Positions 44,837-54,800 of a stretch of 64,000 bases of DNA are shown in pieces. Each line of letters opens with the position of its first letter. Within the stretch, counting starts at the first letter, position 1. The notes beneath the pieces were generated by a model. That model did no database searches. It had not been told where the DNA came from and saw only the letters and a list, made by a program, of their open reading frames with translations. Source of the DNA: CAWGOF01 sp963824225 (GTDB lineage: Bacteria; Acidobacteriota; Polarisedimenticolia; Polarisedimenticolales; Polarisedimenticolaceae); contig CAWGOF010000003.1 of NCBI GenBank assembly GCA_963824225.1, positions 3,348,001-3,412,000 of the forward strand, given 5' to 3'. The position numbers and the translations under genes are program-made.

Positions 44837-45643
44837 GTGCGAGTGTCGGGCCCCAGCATCGATTGGACATATCCGGTGTCCCCGGAGCTTCTCCCCGAGC
44901 CGATCCAGGGCGGTCGGTTCGAGGTGTCGTTCGCCCGCACGAGCGACGACCTGAGCGCGATCCAGCGCCTGCGGTTCGAGGTGTTCAACCTCGAGCTCGG
45001 CGAGGGGCTCGACGAGTCGTTCGCCACGGGTCTCGATGCCGATCGGTTCGACCCGGTGTGCCACCACCTGATCGTCACGGACCGCTCGACGAGCCAGGTC
45101 ATCGGGACCTACCGGATGCAGACGACCGAGATGGCCGAGCGCCACGCCGGGTTGTACACAGCCGACGAGTTCGACCTCGCTGGCCTTCCCGCGGCCGTCG
45201 TGCGCGATGCCGTCGAGGTCGGCCGGGCCTGCGTCGCCATCCCGTTCCGCAACCGGCAGGTCCTGTTCCTTCTCTGGCGTGGCCTGGCCGCGTACCTGCA
45301 GCGCAATCGCAAGCGCTACCTGTTCGGCTGCTGCTCGCTGACGAGCCAGGATCCGGCCGAGGGGCGTCGGGTGATGGACCACCTGATCGCGAGCGGCTAC
45401 GTGCGGACCGATCTGCGGGTCGAACCGCAGCCCAGCTGGCGCTGCTACGACGAGAGCTTCGTCGCACCGCCAGCACCCGCGGGCCAGGTCCTCGTGCCGA
45501 AGCTGTTCTCGCTGTACCTGCGCTACGGTGGAAAAGTGTGCGGGCCGCCGGCCCTCGACCGGTACTTCAAGACGATCGACTACCTGGTGCTGCTCGACAT
45601 CGAGGACCTCGACGCCGAGGCCCGCAACCTGTTCTTTCGGTGA
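44837..45643 (+). CDS. OlsB-like N-acyltransferase (ornithine lipid synthesis, GNAT)
   Basis: A 268-residue GNAT-fold acyltransferase. LRFEVFNLELGEGLDES, VEVGRACVAIPFRNRQVLFL and NRKRYLFGCCSLTSQDPAEG match the OlsB family, which transfers a 3-hydroxyacyl group from ACP to the alpha-amine of ornithine to give lyso-ornithine lipid. Such proteins are often mis-named hemolysins. GTG start; a second GTG at 44843 has better Shine-Dalgarno spacing. The next gene overlaps by GTGA and is the expected O-acyltransferase, which strongly supports the assignment. Confidence 0.87.
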   Translation: MRVSGPSIDWTYPVSPELLPEPIQGGRFEVSFARTSDDLSAIQRLRFEVFNLELGEGLDESFATGLDADRFDPVCHHLIVTDRSTSQVIGTYRMQTTEMAERHAGLYTADEFDLAGLPAAVVRDAVEVGRACVAIPFRNRQVLFLLWRGLAAYLQRNRKRYLFGCCSLTSQDPAEGRRVMDHLIASGYVRTDLRVEPQPSWRCYDESFVAPPAPAGQVLVPKLFSLYLRYGGKVCGPPALDRYFKTIDYLVLLDIEDLDAEARNLFFR

Positions 45644-46452
45644 GGTCGCTCCGCGCCGTCCTGCGCCTCGGCGTCGTGCTCGTGGCCGCGTTCGCGGCGT
45701 ACAGCATCCTGCTCGTCGGCGGGACGTCGATCGAGCTCGCACGCCGGCTCCGCGGGCGCAGACGGCCGGCCTACGCGTTCCGCGGCCAGATCCTGCACGT
45801 CTGGTCGCGCTTTGTCGTCCGCGTGCTCGGCGTGCGGATCCGGACGACCGGGTCGCCGCCGGTGCCGCCGTTCTTCCTCGTCAGCAACCATCTGGGGTAC
45901 CTCGACATCGCCGTGTACGCGTCCCAGGTCTCATGCGTGTTCGTGGCTCGTGGCGACCTGGCCCGCTGGCCCGTCGCCGGCCGCCTGAGCCGCAGCGCGG
46001 GGACGCTGTACATCGATCGAGGAAGGAAGCGCGACATCCCGCGGGTCCTTGGGCACATCGACGACGCCCTGGCCGACGGCGCGGGTGTGATCGTGTTCCC
46101 CGAAGGCACGAGCTCGGGGGGCTCGGGGGTCCTGCCGTTCCGCGCGTCGCTCCTCGACGTGCCGGCGCGCGACGCGATCCCGGTCTCGTGGGCCACGATC
46201 TCCTACGGCAGCGTGCCCGGGGCTCCGCCGCCGCATCTCACCGTCTGCTGGTGGGGCGGGATGCCGTTCGGCTCGCACGCGCTGGCCCTGATGGGACTGC
46301 GCGAGATCCGCGCGACGATCGACTGGGGCGATGCGCCGTTCGTGGCCTCCGATCGCAAGGCGCTCGCGGCCCAGCTGTACGAAGCGGTGGATCGGCGGTT
46401 CCGACCTGTGGTATCAGGTAGCGGTTTGCTCGGGGGCGAGGAGGCCAGATGA
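45640..46452 (+). CDS. OlsA/PlsC-like O-acyltransferase
   Basis: A 270-residue membrane-bound acyltransferase. An N-terminal transmembrane helix (LRLGVVLVAAFAAYSILLVG) is followed by NHLGYLDIAVYA (the HX4D catalytic motif), GTLYIDRGRKRD and VIVFPEGTSSGG. In an ornithine-lipid pathway it would add the second fatty acid to lyso-ornithine lipid. Alternatively it acts on lysophosphatidic acid. The GTG start overlaps the olsB stop. The stop overlaps the next gene as ATGA. Confidence 0.88.
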   Translation: MRSLRAVLRLGVVLVAAFAAYSILLVGGTSIELARRLRGRRRPAYAFRGQILHVWSRFVVRVLGVRIRTTGSPPVPPFFLVSNHLGYLDIAVYASQVSCVFVARGDLARWPVAGRLSRSAGTLYIDRGRKRDIPRVLGHIDDALADGAGVIVFPEGTSSGGSGVLPFRASLLDVPARDAIPVSWATISYGSVPGAPPPHLTVCWWGGMPFGSHALALMGLREIRATIDWGDAPFVASDRKALAAQLYEAVDRRFRPVVSGSGLLGGEEAR

Positions 46453-47000
46453 AGCTCGACGAGCGGCTCGCGGCGGAGAACGTCCGACACCTCGATCGCG
46501 GTGTGGACGTGCTCCTGCGCCTCGACGACGCGGAGTACTCGGCCAGCCCCGACGAGCTGTTCCACGGCGGTGTCGGCGCGCAGTTTCGGCACTGTCTCGA
46601 TTTCTACCGCTGCTTCCTCGATGGGCTGCCGGGGGCCCGTGTGGACTACAGCGCGCGGCATCGCGATCGGTCGGTCGAGACGAGCCGCGATCGTGCCGTC
46701 GACGCGACGCGTGGCCTGCGCGAGCGGCTGCTCGAGATCGACCCGGCGGAGCGGTCGCGCCGGCTCAGCGTTCGATCCGAAGATCGCTCGCCGTGCGCCG
46801 GCGCGCCCGACTGGAGCGATTCCACGGTCGGCCGCGAGCTGCAGTTCCTCGTGAGCCACACGATCCACCACTACGCCCTGATCGCCGCGGTGCTCAGGCT
46901 CCAGGGGCACGACGTGCGTCACGCCTTCCCCGAGTTCGGCGTGGCGCCGTCGACGCTGAGCCACTGGAAGGAAGCGGGCCTCCTAGCTCCAGGCCGCTAG
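46449..47000 (+). CDS. DinB-like four-helix metal-binding protein
   Basis: A 183-residue protein with the DinB/YfiT-type four-helix bundle pattern. His48 (AQFRHCLDFYRCF), His137 and His141 (VSHTIHHYALIAAVL) could form the three-histidine metal site. Relatives include thiol transferases, but many are of unknown role. It is coupled to the PlsC gene by an ATGA overlap and lies 13 bp before the large fusion gene, so it belongs to the lipid operon. Confidence 0.8.
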   Translation: MKLDERLAAENVRHLDRGVDVLLRLDDAEYSASPDELFHGGVGAQFRHCLDFYRCFLDGLPGARVDYSARHRDRSVETSRDRAVDATRGLRERLLEIDPAERSRRLSVRSEDRSPCAGAPDWSDSTVGRELQFLVSHTIHHYALIAAVLRLQGHDVRHAFPEFGVAPSTLSHWKEAGLLAPGR

Positions 47001-47013
47001 GCGCGGCCGGCCG

Positions 47014-49638
47014 GTGCCCGCGGCTCCTCGAGCCCACGACCGCAGGCGGCGGCCGAGCCGCCTGGCTGTCGTCGCGATCGTCTACGGACTCCTGCTGGTC
47101 GCGTCGCACGTGGTCCGACGGCTGCCCCAGCCGTCGCCGTTCGCGCCGCAGCCGAGCGTCGTGGTCCGAGAGGTCGAGGGGCCAAAGCTCCTCGACCGCC
47201 CGGTCACGATCGCGTACACCGAGCGCGGGCCGGAGGAGACCGACCCCCGGAAGCTGCCGGTGCTCCTGCTGCACGGCAGTCCGGGGAGCCGGCACGACTT
47301 CGCGGCCGAAATCCCGCTACTGGCGCGTGACCGGCGCGTCCTCGTACCCGACCTGCCGGGCTTCGGCGCGTCGACGAGGGACATCGCCGACTACTCGATC
47401 GCGGCGCACGCGAGCTACGTCCTCGAGCTGCTCGACCGCCTGGGAATCGACCGCGTCCACGTCGTCGGGTTCAGCATGGGCGGCGGCGTTGCGATCGAGC
47501 TGATCGACCGGGCACCCGAACGTGTCGCCTCGATCACGCTCCTGTCGTCGATCGGGGTCCAGGAGCTCGAGCTGTTCGGCGACGCGACGATCAACCACGT
47601 CGTGCACGGCGCGCAGCTCGCGCTCCTCGCGACCCTGCGCGAGGGTGTCCCGCACTTCGGCCGGCTCGACCACACGTTCTTCGGCGTGGCCTTCGCCCGG
47701 AACTTCTTCGACACCGATCAGCGCCCTCTGCGTGCCATGCTGAAACGCATCGACGCTCCCACGCTGATCCTCCATGGCGAGCGTGACGTGCTCGTCCCGG
47801 TGAACGCGGCCCGCGAGCACGCGCGCCTCGTCCCGCAGAGCGAGCTGCAGGTGCTCCATGGCAACCATTTCCTCGTGTTCAAGGACAGCATGAAGATCGC
47901 CGGCGTGATGAGCCCGTTCCTCGATGCGGTCGAGCGCGGCGAGGCCACGACGCGGGCGTCGGCGCCGCCCGACCGCGTGGCCCGCGCGGCGCTGCCGTTC
48001 GACCCGCGAACGATCCCTCCGGCCCAGGGCGTCGCGCTGCTGTTGATGTCGGGGCTGATCATCCTGGCCACGTTCATCAGCGAGGATCTCGCGTGCATCG
48101 GCGCGGGCTTGCTCGTGGCCCACGGCCAGATCGAGCTCGGCCCGGCGATCGTCGCCAGCTTCCTCGGGATCTTCTTCGGCGACCTGGGCCTGTTCCTCGT
48201 CGGCCGCTGGCTCGGCCTGTCGGTCCTGCACCGCGCGCCGCTGCGCTGGTTCGTCCATGAGGGCCACGTCGAGATCGCCGAGCACTGGTTCGACAAGCGC
48301 GGCACCGTGATGATCTTCTTCAGCCGGTTCATCCCGGGGATGCGCCTCCCGACGTTCCTCGCCGCCGGCGTCCTGCGCATGGGGGTCGCACGCTTCGTCG
48401 GCTGGCTGCTCGTGGCGTCGCTCCTGTGGGCACCGGTGCTCGTGGGGCTCGCTGCGATCGTCGGCGTGCGCGCGATCGTGTGGTTCGAGGCGTTCCGCAA
48501 GCGCGCGCTCGTGGCGGTGCTCCTCGTCGGCCTCGGCGTGTTCCTCTTGTACAAGGCGATCCTGCCGCTCCTGAGCTTCGGCGGCCGCCGGCGCGTGTGG
48601 GGCCGGATCCGGCGGATCTGGAACTGGGAGTTCTGGCCGCCGTGGGCGTTGTACCCGCCGGTCGTGCTGTACGTGCTGTGGCTCGGGATCAAGCACCGAT
48701 CGCTGCTGCTGTTCACGGCGGCGAACCCGGCGATGCCGGCGGGCGGCTTCATCGCCGAATCGAAGGCCGAGATCCTGAACGGGCTCGCCCCGAGCCCCCT
48801 GATCGCGAAGACGAAGCTGATCCCCGACAGCGAGAACGCGCCCGAGCGCGAGGAGGCGGTCCGCCGGTTCATGGCGGAACACCGGCTCGAGCTCCCGATC
48901 GTGCTCAAGCCCGACGCCGGCCAGCGCGGCTCGGGCGTCGCCATCGTGCGAACCGACGACCAGCTCCGCGACTATCTGACGCGGACGCGCTGCCCCGTGC
49001 TGGCGCAGGAGTACGTGCCGGGGAAAGAGTTCGGCGTGTTCTACTACCGCCAGCCGAACGAGCAGCGGGGCAAGATCTTCTCGATCACCGAGAAGCGCAT
49101 GCCGTTGGTCCACGGCGACGGCAAGCACACGGTCGAGGAGCTGATCCTGCTCGACACGCGCGCGGTCACGCTGGCCGAGATGTACCTCGACCTCCAGGCG
49201 CACCAGAGCACCCGCATCCCGAGCGCCGGCGAGCCGGTGCAGCTCGTCGAGCTCGGCACGCACTGCCGCGGCGCGATCTTCCTCGACGGATCGTGGGTCG
49301 GGGGCCCGGGGCTCGACGCAGCGATCGACGAGCTGAGCCGGGGCTACGACGGCTTCTACTTCGGCCGCTACGACATCCGCACCGAGAGCGCCGATGACCT
49401 CCGTGCCGGCAAGAGCTTCAAGGTGATCGAGCTGAACGGCGTGACCTCCGAGGCCACGCACATCTACGATCCCAAGCACGGCCTTCGCGCCGCGTATCGG
49501 ACGCTCTTCGAGCAGTGGCGCATCGCGTTCGAGATCGGGAGGAGGAATCGGCAGCGCGGAGCGAAGCCGGCGAGTCTGGCCGACCTCGTGCGAGCGTGGC
49601 GACTCTACAGGCGCCTGGCGCGGGGGCACCTGACCTGA
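47014..49638 (+). CDS. Alpha/beta hydrolase - DedA (SNARE-associated) - ATP-grasp fusion
   Basis: An 874-residue membrane protein with three units. After an N-terminal helix (17-34), residues 80-305 are an alpha/beta hydrolase, with HGSPGS, Ser154 in VGFSMGGG, Asp258 and His285. Residues 338-520 are a DedA/VTT domain, with SEDLACIGAG, GDLGLFLVGRWLG and FFSRFIPGMRLPTFLAAG. After another helix at about 546-567, residues 590-850 form an ATP-grasp ligase, with VLKPDAGQRGSGV, AQEYVPGKEFGV and metal-binding Glu806/Asn808 in VIELNGVTSEAT. All motifs look intact. It ends an operon with OlsB, OlsA and DinB-like genes, so a role in making, moving or modifying an amino-acid lipid is plausible but unproven. 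Confidence 0.88.
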   Translation: MPAAPRAHDRRRRPSRLAVVAIVYGLLLVASHVVRRLPQPSPFAPQPSVVVREVEGPKLLDRPVTIAYTERGPEETDPRKLPVLLLHGSPGSRHDFAAEIPLLARDRRVLVPDLPGFGASTRDIADYSIAAHASYVLELLDRLGIDRVHVVGFSMGGGVAIELIDRAPERVASITLLSSIGVQELELFGDATINHVVHGAQLALLATLREGVPHFGRLDHTFFGVAFARNFFDTDQRPLRAMLKRIDAPTLILHGERDVLVPVNAAREHARLVPQSELQVLHGNHFLVFKDSMKIAGVMSPFLDAVERGEATTRASAPPDRVARAALPFDPRTIPPAQGVALLLMSGLIILATFISEDLACIGAGLLVAHGQIELGPAIVASFLGIFFGDLGLFLVGRWLGLSVLHRAPLRWFVHEGHVEIAEHWFDKRGTVMIFFSRFIPGMRLPTFLAAGVLRMGVARFVGWLLVASLLWAPVLVGLAAIVGVRAIVWFEAFRKRALVAVLLVGLGVFLLYKAILPLLSFGGRRRVWGRIRRIWNWEFWPPWALYPPVVLYVLWLGIKHRSLLLFTAANPAMPAGGFIAESKAEILNGLAPSPLIAKTKLIPDSENAPEREEAVRRFMAEHRLELPIVLKPDAGQRGSGVAIVRTDDQLRDYLTRTRCPVLAQEYVPGKEFGVFYYRQPNEQRGKIFSITEKRMPLVHGDGKHTVEELILLDTRAVTLAEMYLDLQAHQSTRIPSAGEPVQLVELGTHCRGAIFLDGSWVGGPGLDAAIDELSRGYDGFYFGRYDIRTESADDLRAGKSFKVIELNGVTSEATHIYDPKHGLRAAYRTLFEQWRIAFEIGRRNRQRGAKPASLADLVRAWRLYRRLARGHLT

Positions 49639-49650
49639 TGTGGGCGAACG

Positions 49651-49674
49651 CTAAGATTCGAGACCTGACCCTAC
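49651..49674 (-). repeat. Family 1 REP half-unit at the decarboxylase 3' end
   Basis: CTAAGATTCGAGACCTGACC continues as CTAC. It contains the stop codon and last residues (VGSGLES) of the minus-strand PLP decarboxylase. It lies 12 bp after the convergent fusion gene. Confidence 0.8.
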
Positions 49675-51102
49675 CGAGCGTGACTCCGCGGAGCGCTGGC
49701 ACTCGTCGACGAGCATCACGAACAGTGCGTCCATGTCCTCGCGCCGCGTGTGCAGGTTGACCGGGTTCACGCGGAGCCAGCTCCGGCCCTTGAGCAGCGT
49801 CGTCGAGATCCAGAACTTTCCCGACTCCTCGACGCGGCGGGCCACGTCGGCGTGCAAGGTGGCGAGGCGGCTCTCGTCGTCGAGGCCCTGGGGCGCGTAG
49901 CGCAGGCAGACGGCGGACATGATCGGCTTCGTCGCCGGGACGAAGTCCGGGTGGGCCTCGGCCAGCTCCCACAGGTGCTTGGCCTGGGCCACGTTCGCGT
50001 CGACCCAGGCGCCGATCTGCTCGGCCCCGTAGCGCTTGAACCCGATCCAGACCTTCAGGCCGCGGAAGCGCCGCGACTGCTCGAAGCCGTGGACGTAGTA
50101 GTTGTAGCGCTCGCCCTTCGGATCCTTCGTATCGACGAGGTACGGCGGGGCGATGCCGAACGAGCGCGTGAGCTGCGCGCCGTTGCGCACGAGGATCGCG
50201 CCCGCGTCGAGCGGCGCGTAGAACCACTTGTGCGGATCGATCGTCACCGAGTCGGCAAGCGCGAGGCCGTCGAGCACGCCCGGCGATTCGCGGGACAGGA
50301 GCATGCCGCCGCCGTACGCCGCATCGACGTGCAGCCACATGCCTTCGCGGTCGGCGATCTGCCGCAGCGTCCTCAAGTCGTCGACCGAGCCGGTATTCGT
50401 GCTCCCGCCCATGGCGACGATGCACATCGGCCGGACGCCGTTCTTGCGATCGTCGGCGATCGCCTGCTCGAGCGCGTCGAGCCGTAGCCGGAAGCGATCG
50501 TCGGTCGGCAGGATGCGCAGGCCCTCGCGTCCGATCCCGACCGCGTCGGCCGCCTTGTCGACCGACACGTGGCGCTCCTCGGACGTGTAGGCCGCCCAGC
50601 GCCCCTCGTGTCCCGCGTGCTGCGCGCGATCGCCGCTCGTTCGATCCCGGGCCAGCTTGAGCCCGAGGAAGTTGGCCATCATCCCGCCCGAGGTCAGGTT
50701 GCCGCCGGCCTCCGTGCCGTATCCGACGAGGTCGGAGAGCCAGCGCACGGAGCGGCGCTCGATCGCGACCGCGGCCGGGCCGATCGTCCACGCGCCGACG
50801 TTCTGGTTCAGCGCCGAGGCGACGAAGTCGGCCAGGATCCCCGCGGGGTTCGGCGACGGTGTGATCAAGCCGAAGTAGCCGGGGTGGTTCACGTGCGTGG
50901 AGTTCGGTAGGAGCTTGCGCTGCATCTCGTCGACCAGCGTGTCGAGATCGGTCGGCGTGCGCGGCAGCGGCTCGCTGAACATCTCCTCGAGCGCTCGCGG
51001 CGTCACGTCGGGGAACAGCGGACGCTCACCGACGTCGTCGAGGTAGTCGGCCAGCATGTCGACGACGCGGTGGCCCACGCGGCGGAACTCGTCGTGGTTC
51101 AT
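49651..51102 (-). CDS. PLP-dependent aromatic/amino acid decarboxylase (group II)
   Basis: A 483-residue fold-type I PLP enzyme. SVTIDPHKWFYAP carries the Schiff-base Lys292, HVDAAYGGG gives Asp260, and SEERHVSVDKAADAVG gives the ring-stacking His178. THVNHPGYFGLITPSPNPAG is the substrate-side block. It decarboxylates an L-amino acid, possibly aromatic; tyrosine, tryptophan and DOPA cannot be separated by eye. The start at 51102 has GGAG upstream. Its last seven residues are repeat-encoded. Confidence 0.9.
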   Translation of the reverse strand: MNHDEFRRVGHRVVDMLADYLDDVGERPLFPDVTPRALEEMFSEPLPRTPTDLDTLVDEMQRKLLPNSTHVNHPGYFGLITPSPNPAGILADFVASALNQNVGAWTIGPAAVAIERRSVRWLSDLVGYGTEAGGNLTSGGMMANFLGLKLARDRTSGDRAQHAGHEGRWAAYTSEERHVSVDKAADAVGIGREGLRILPTDDRFRLRLDALEQAIADDRKNGVRPMCIVAMGGSTNTGSVDDLRTLRQIADREGMWLHVDAAYGGGMLLSRESPGVLDGLALADSVTIDPHKWFYAPLDAGAILVRNGAQLTRSFGIAPPYLVDTKDPKGERYNYYVHGFEQSRRFRGLKVWIGFKRYGAEQIGAWVDANVAQAKHLWELAEAHPDFVPATKPIMSAVCLRYAPQGLDDESRLATLHADVARRVEESGKFWISTTLLKGRSWLRVNPVNLHTRREDMDALFVMLVDECQRSAESRSVGSGLES

Positions 51103-51132
51103 CGGGGGGATCTCCGGGGCGGATTCTACCGT

Positions 51133-51174
51133 CTTGCCCCATTTGGGGCAGAAACGGTGCCTGTCCCCGTTTTC
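51133..51174. repeat. Family 2 repeat
   Basis: CTTGCCCCATTTGGGGCAGA followed by AACGGTGCCTGTCCCCGTTTTC. It lies upstream of the PLP decarboxylase start, one of few copies placed at a gene's 5' side. Confidence 0.88.
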
Positions 51175-51270
51175 GTGCTGGAGGGGTAGAGACAGAACGG
51201 GACTCGCGTGTTCGGCGTGACACGCGAGCCCCCGGGAGGTCAGTCGAAACAATTCGGGCTAGAACTCAGA

Positions 51271-51684
51271 CTAGAACGGTGAGGACGGACTGACGTCGTC
51301 TTCCTCGTCGTCCTTCTTGCCACCGCCACCGCCACCACCACCACCGGGCGGCGGAGCACCGGGCTTTCCGCCCGCCCGCTTCTCGTCGGTCGTCGGCTCG
51401 CCAGAGTCGCCGTCGTCACCGCCGCCTGCTCCATCGAGCGGACGCGACCACCAGGGCGACTTCGTCAGTGGACCACCATGGTCCCCCTGCTCCGTAGCGC
51501 GCTGGCGAACCTGATCGCGCCACTCCTGGACCGCATCCGCCACTTCGCTGCGGGCGATGGCGAGTCGGTCGAGGTGAGTGGTGTCCGTCCGGTCGTCGGA
51601 CTGGCTGGCGCGGGCTGCTGCGGCGTTGGGCGCGGCGAGCACTGCCAGCAACGCCACCCCCGCTGCAATTGCTAGATTCCGCAT
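51271..51684 (-). CDS. Small secreted low-complexity protein
   Basis: A 137-residue protein with a signal peptide (MRNLAIAAGVALLAVLAAPN, cleavage near AAAA). A charged region of about 60 residues follows. The C-terminal half is glycine/proline-rich, with a run of nine glycines followed by KKDDEEDD and SPSSPF. No family is recognised. GGGGGAG lies before the ATG. Divergent from the FG-GAP giant. Confidence 0.65.
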   Translation of the reverse strand: MRNLAIAAGVALLAVLAAPNAAAARASQSDDRTDTTHLDRLAIARSEVADAVQEWRDQVRQRATEQGDHGGPLTKSPWWSRPLDGAGGGDDGDSGEPTTDEKRAGGKPGAPPPGGGGGGGGGKKDDEEDDVSPSSPF

Positions 51685-51854
51685 TGGCACTCCCCCTGCT
51701 TGTTGACTGCGGGAATCTACGCTGATCCTCGATCCTGTCAATGCCAGTTTTTTTGCCAATCAGCCACGATCGGTCAGCGCTTTCTTGAAATTCGTCTCAT
51801 TTTCGCGTGTTTTTCGCTTGACCCCGGGGGGGTCCGCCGGTACTTGGAACGCGC

Positions 51855-54800
51855 ATGATTAATTGGACACGATCGGCGGTCGTCGCTGTGGCCCTGGCCG
51901 CCCTGACCGGGGCGGTCTCGGGGAACGCCGGTCGCCCGGGCTGGAAGAGCGCGGCGCTCGCGAATCTGCGGGTCGCCGAGTACGAGTACGCACGGGGGGC
52001 CGACGGTAGCTACAGCGCCCCCAACCGGGCCAACGGCTTCCGCAGCGTACTTTCGCCGGCCGGCCTGCGCGTCATCCCTCGATCGACGGACGAGACGTGG
52101 GAGCTGGGACTGCGTCTCGTGTCGCTCGGTCGCGGCGAGGCGCGGGTGGCCACGCCGATACACGACATCTCGACGCGCGGGAACCGCGTCGTCGTCTCGC
52201 GCGAGCGCGTCGAGGAGTGGTACGTCAACGACGCGCGCGGCCTGGAGCAGGGGTTCACCGTATCCGAAGCGCCTCCGGGTCGAGACGGCGCGCTCGTGCT
52301 CGACCTCGTGGTCGAGGGCGACTTGGCGCTCATCCTTTCCGCCGATCGGCAGACGATCGAGTTCTCCCGCGACGGACGCACGCTGTTGCGCTACGCCGAG
52401 CTCGTCGTGCGCGACGCGGCGGGCTCTGCAGTTCCCGCTTGGTTCGTGGCCGAGGAGCGAAGGCTGAGCATCGAGGTCGACGATCGCGACGCGCGCTATC
52501 CGCTCGAGATCGACCCGCTGACGACCTCGCCGATCTGGACCGCGGTGGGCGGACAGGCGGACGCGGAGTTCGCGGTCTCGGTCGCTTCGGCCGGCGACGT
52601 GAACAACGACGGCTTCGACGACGTGATCATCGGTGCGGACGAGTACGACGCCGGCGAGACGAGCGAAGGCCGAGCGTTCGTCTACATGGGAACGTCGGGT
52701 GGCCTGCCCACGACGCCGGATTGGACCGCCGAGAGCAATCAGATCGGTGCGGATTTCGGCATCTCGGTCGCTTCGGCCGGCGACGTCAACGGCGACGGCT
52801 ACGACGACGTGATCATCGGCGCGAACCTGTTCGACGCTGGGCAGCCCAACGAGGGCGTCGTCTTCGTCTATCACGGGTCGTCCACCGGGCTGAACAAGAA
52901 CGGCACGCGCCCGACGGGGAATCCGACCAACGCCGACTGGCGCGCCGAGGGCGACCTGAACGATGGCGCCGTCGGCACCGCGGTGGCGAGCGGCGATTTC
53001 AACGGCGACGGCTACTACGACGTGGTCGCCGGTGCCGACGAGTACTCGCTCGGTCAAACGGGCGAGGGGGCGGTGTTCGTCTTCCGCGGCTCGAATACCG
53101 GGCTGGCCTTGGGCGGCACGCGGCCGGTCGGTGGGCCCGCAAACGCCGACTGGATCGCCCAATCGAACCGCGTCGATGCGGACTTCGGCTTCGCCGTCGA
53201 CTCGGCCGGCGACGTCAACAACGACAACCGCGACGACCTGATCGTCGGTGCGTGGAACTGGGACGAGACGCACCTCGACGAGGGCCGGATCTTCATCTAC
53301 ATGGGCTCGTCGACCGGTCTCGGTCTGACGCCCGCCCGTACGTACGACAGCGGTCAGGATGGCGCGCAGCTCGGCATCGCGGTGGCCGGGGCCGGAGACG
53401 TCAACGGCGACGGCTTCGACGACGTGATCGCCGGCGCCTACGGATACGACCACCCGGAGATCGACGAGGGCGCGGCGTTCGTGTTCCACGGTTCGATCGC
53501 GGGCATCGGCGCGAGCCCGAGCTGGGAGAGCGAGGGGAACCAGGGCGCGGCGCTCTACGGTGGCGCCGTCTCCGGAGCGGGGGACGTCAACGGCGACGGC
53601 TTCGACGATGTGATCATCGGCGCCGATCACGGCGACCAAGGCGAGCTGGACGAGGGCTTGGTGTTCGTCTACCTCGGCTCGAGCGAGGGCCTCGGCGACA
53701 CGCCGAACTGGATCGCCGAGGGGAACCAGGCCGCGGCCGAGTTCGGCTACTCGGTGGCCGCCGCCGGCAACGTGAACGGAGATGCGTTCGACGACGTGAT
53801 CGTGGGGGCCGACGAGTACGATGCGTCGGGGAACTCGGACGAGGGCGCGGCGTTCGTCTTCGCCGGCTGCAGCGACGTGGACAGCGACGCGCGCTGCCTG
53901 GCCACCGACAACTGCCCGACGATCGCGAACCCGGATCAGGCCAACGGCGACGCCGACAGCCTGGGGGACCTGTGCGATCCGTGCACGGACACGGACGGTG
54001 ACGGTCCGTGCGACGGCCGGCTGGTCGTCGTCGACTTCGACGGTCCGGCCGAGCAGGTCCGCGTGCAGTTCGGCTCCTCCATGCGCTACCTGGCGAACAC
54101 GCTCGATCCCGGGATTGGCATGACCTGGACCGCTACGGCGTTCAACGACGCGGCCTGGGCCACGGGCACGTACGGGGTCGGGTACGACCAGAACTTCGAA
54201 GCCGTGAACCTGCTGTCGACGGTCGTCGCCAACGGGGCGTTCTCGGTGTTCACCCGGACGACGTTCACGATCACCGACATCAGCGCCGTCGAGAACCTGT
54301 TCGTCGGCGCGGACTACGACGACGGGTGGGTCGCCTGGATCAACGGGGTCGAGGTGTTCCGCTCGAGCGAGATGCCGCCCGGAACGCTGGCCTGGAACAC
54401 GGATGCGTTCGTGGCCCGCGAGTCGAGCAACGGCACGGTGCCGAACTACCAGCCGCTGCAGGACATCTCGTTCGTCGGGATCCCCGCGCTCGTGAACGGA
54501 ACGAACGTGCTCGCCGTCGGGGTGTGGAATCGAGGCGCTCCGGGCTCGTCCGACCTGGTGCTCGTGCCGCGCTTGTCGCTCAACCGGCCGCTATCGACCT
54601 CGAACCGCTACCTGGCGAACAACGTCAATATCGGCATCGGGATGACCTGGGTCGACCCGGCGTTCGACGACTCGACCTGGGCTCGTGGCAACTACGGCGT
54701 GGGCTTCGAGACCACGACCGGTGCCGAGAACCTGATCGTCACCGTGGTGCCGACCAACAGCGCCTCGGTCTATACGCGGCGCAAGTTCAGCGTGGCCGAG

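Noticed and set aside
44837..45643. Acyl-homoserine lactone synthase or hemolysin
   Set aside because: The fold is shared, but the VGRACVAIPFRN and YLFGCCSL blocks and the coupled PlsC gene fit OlsB better. No LuxR-type gene is nearby.
51685..51701. Plus-strand TGGCACTCCCCCTGCT as a sigma-54 promoter for the FG-GAP giant
   Set aside because: It overlaps the Shine-Dalgarno region of the opposite gene and lies about 150 bp from the target start, so it is probably chance.
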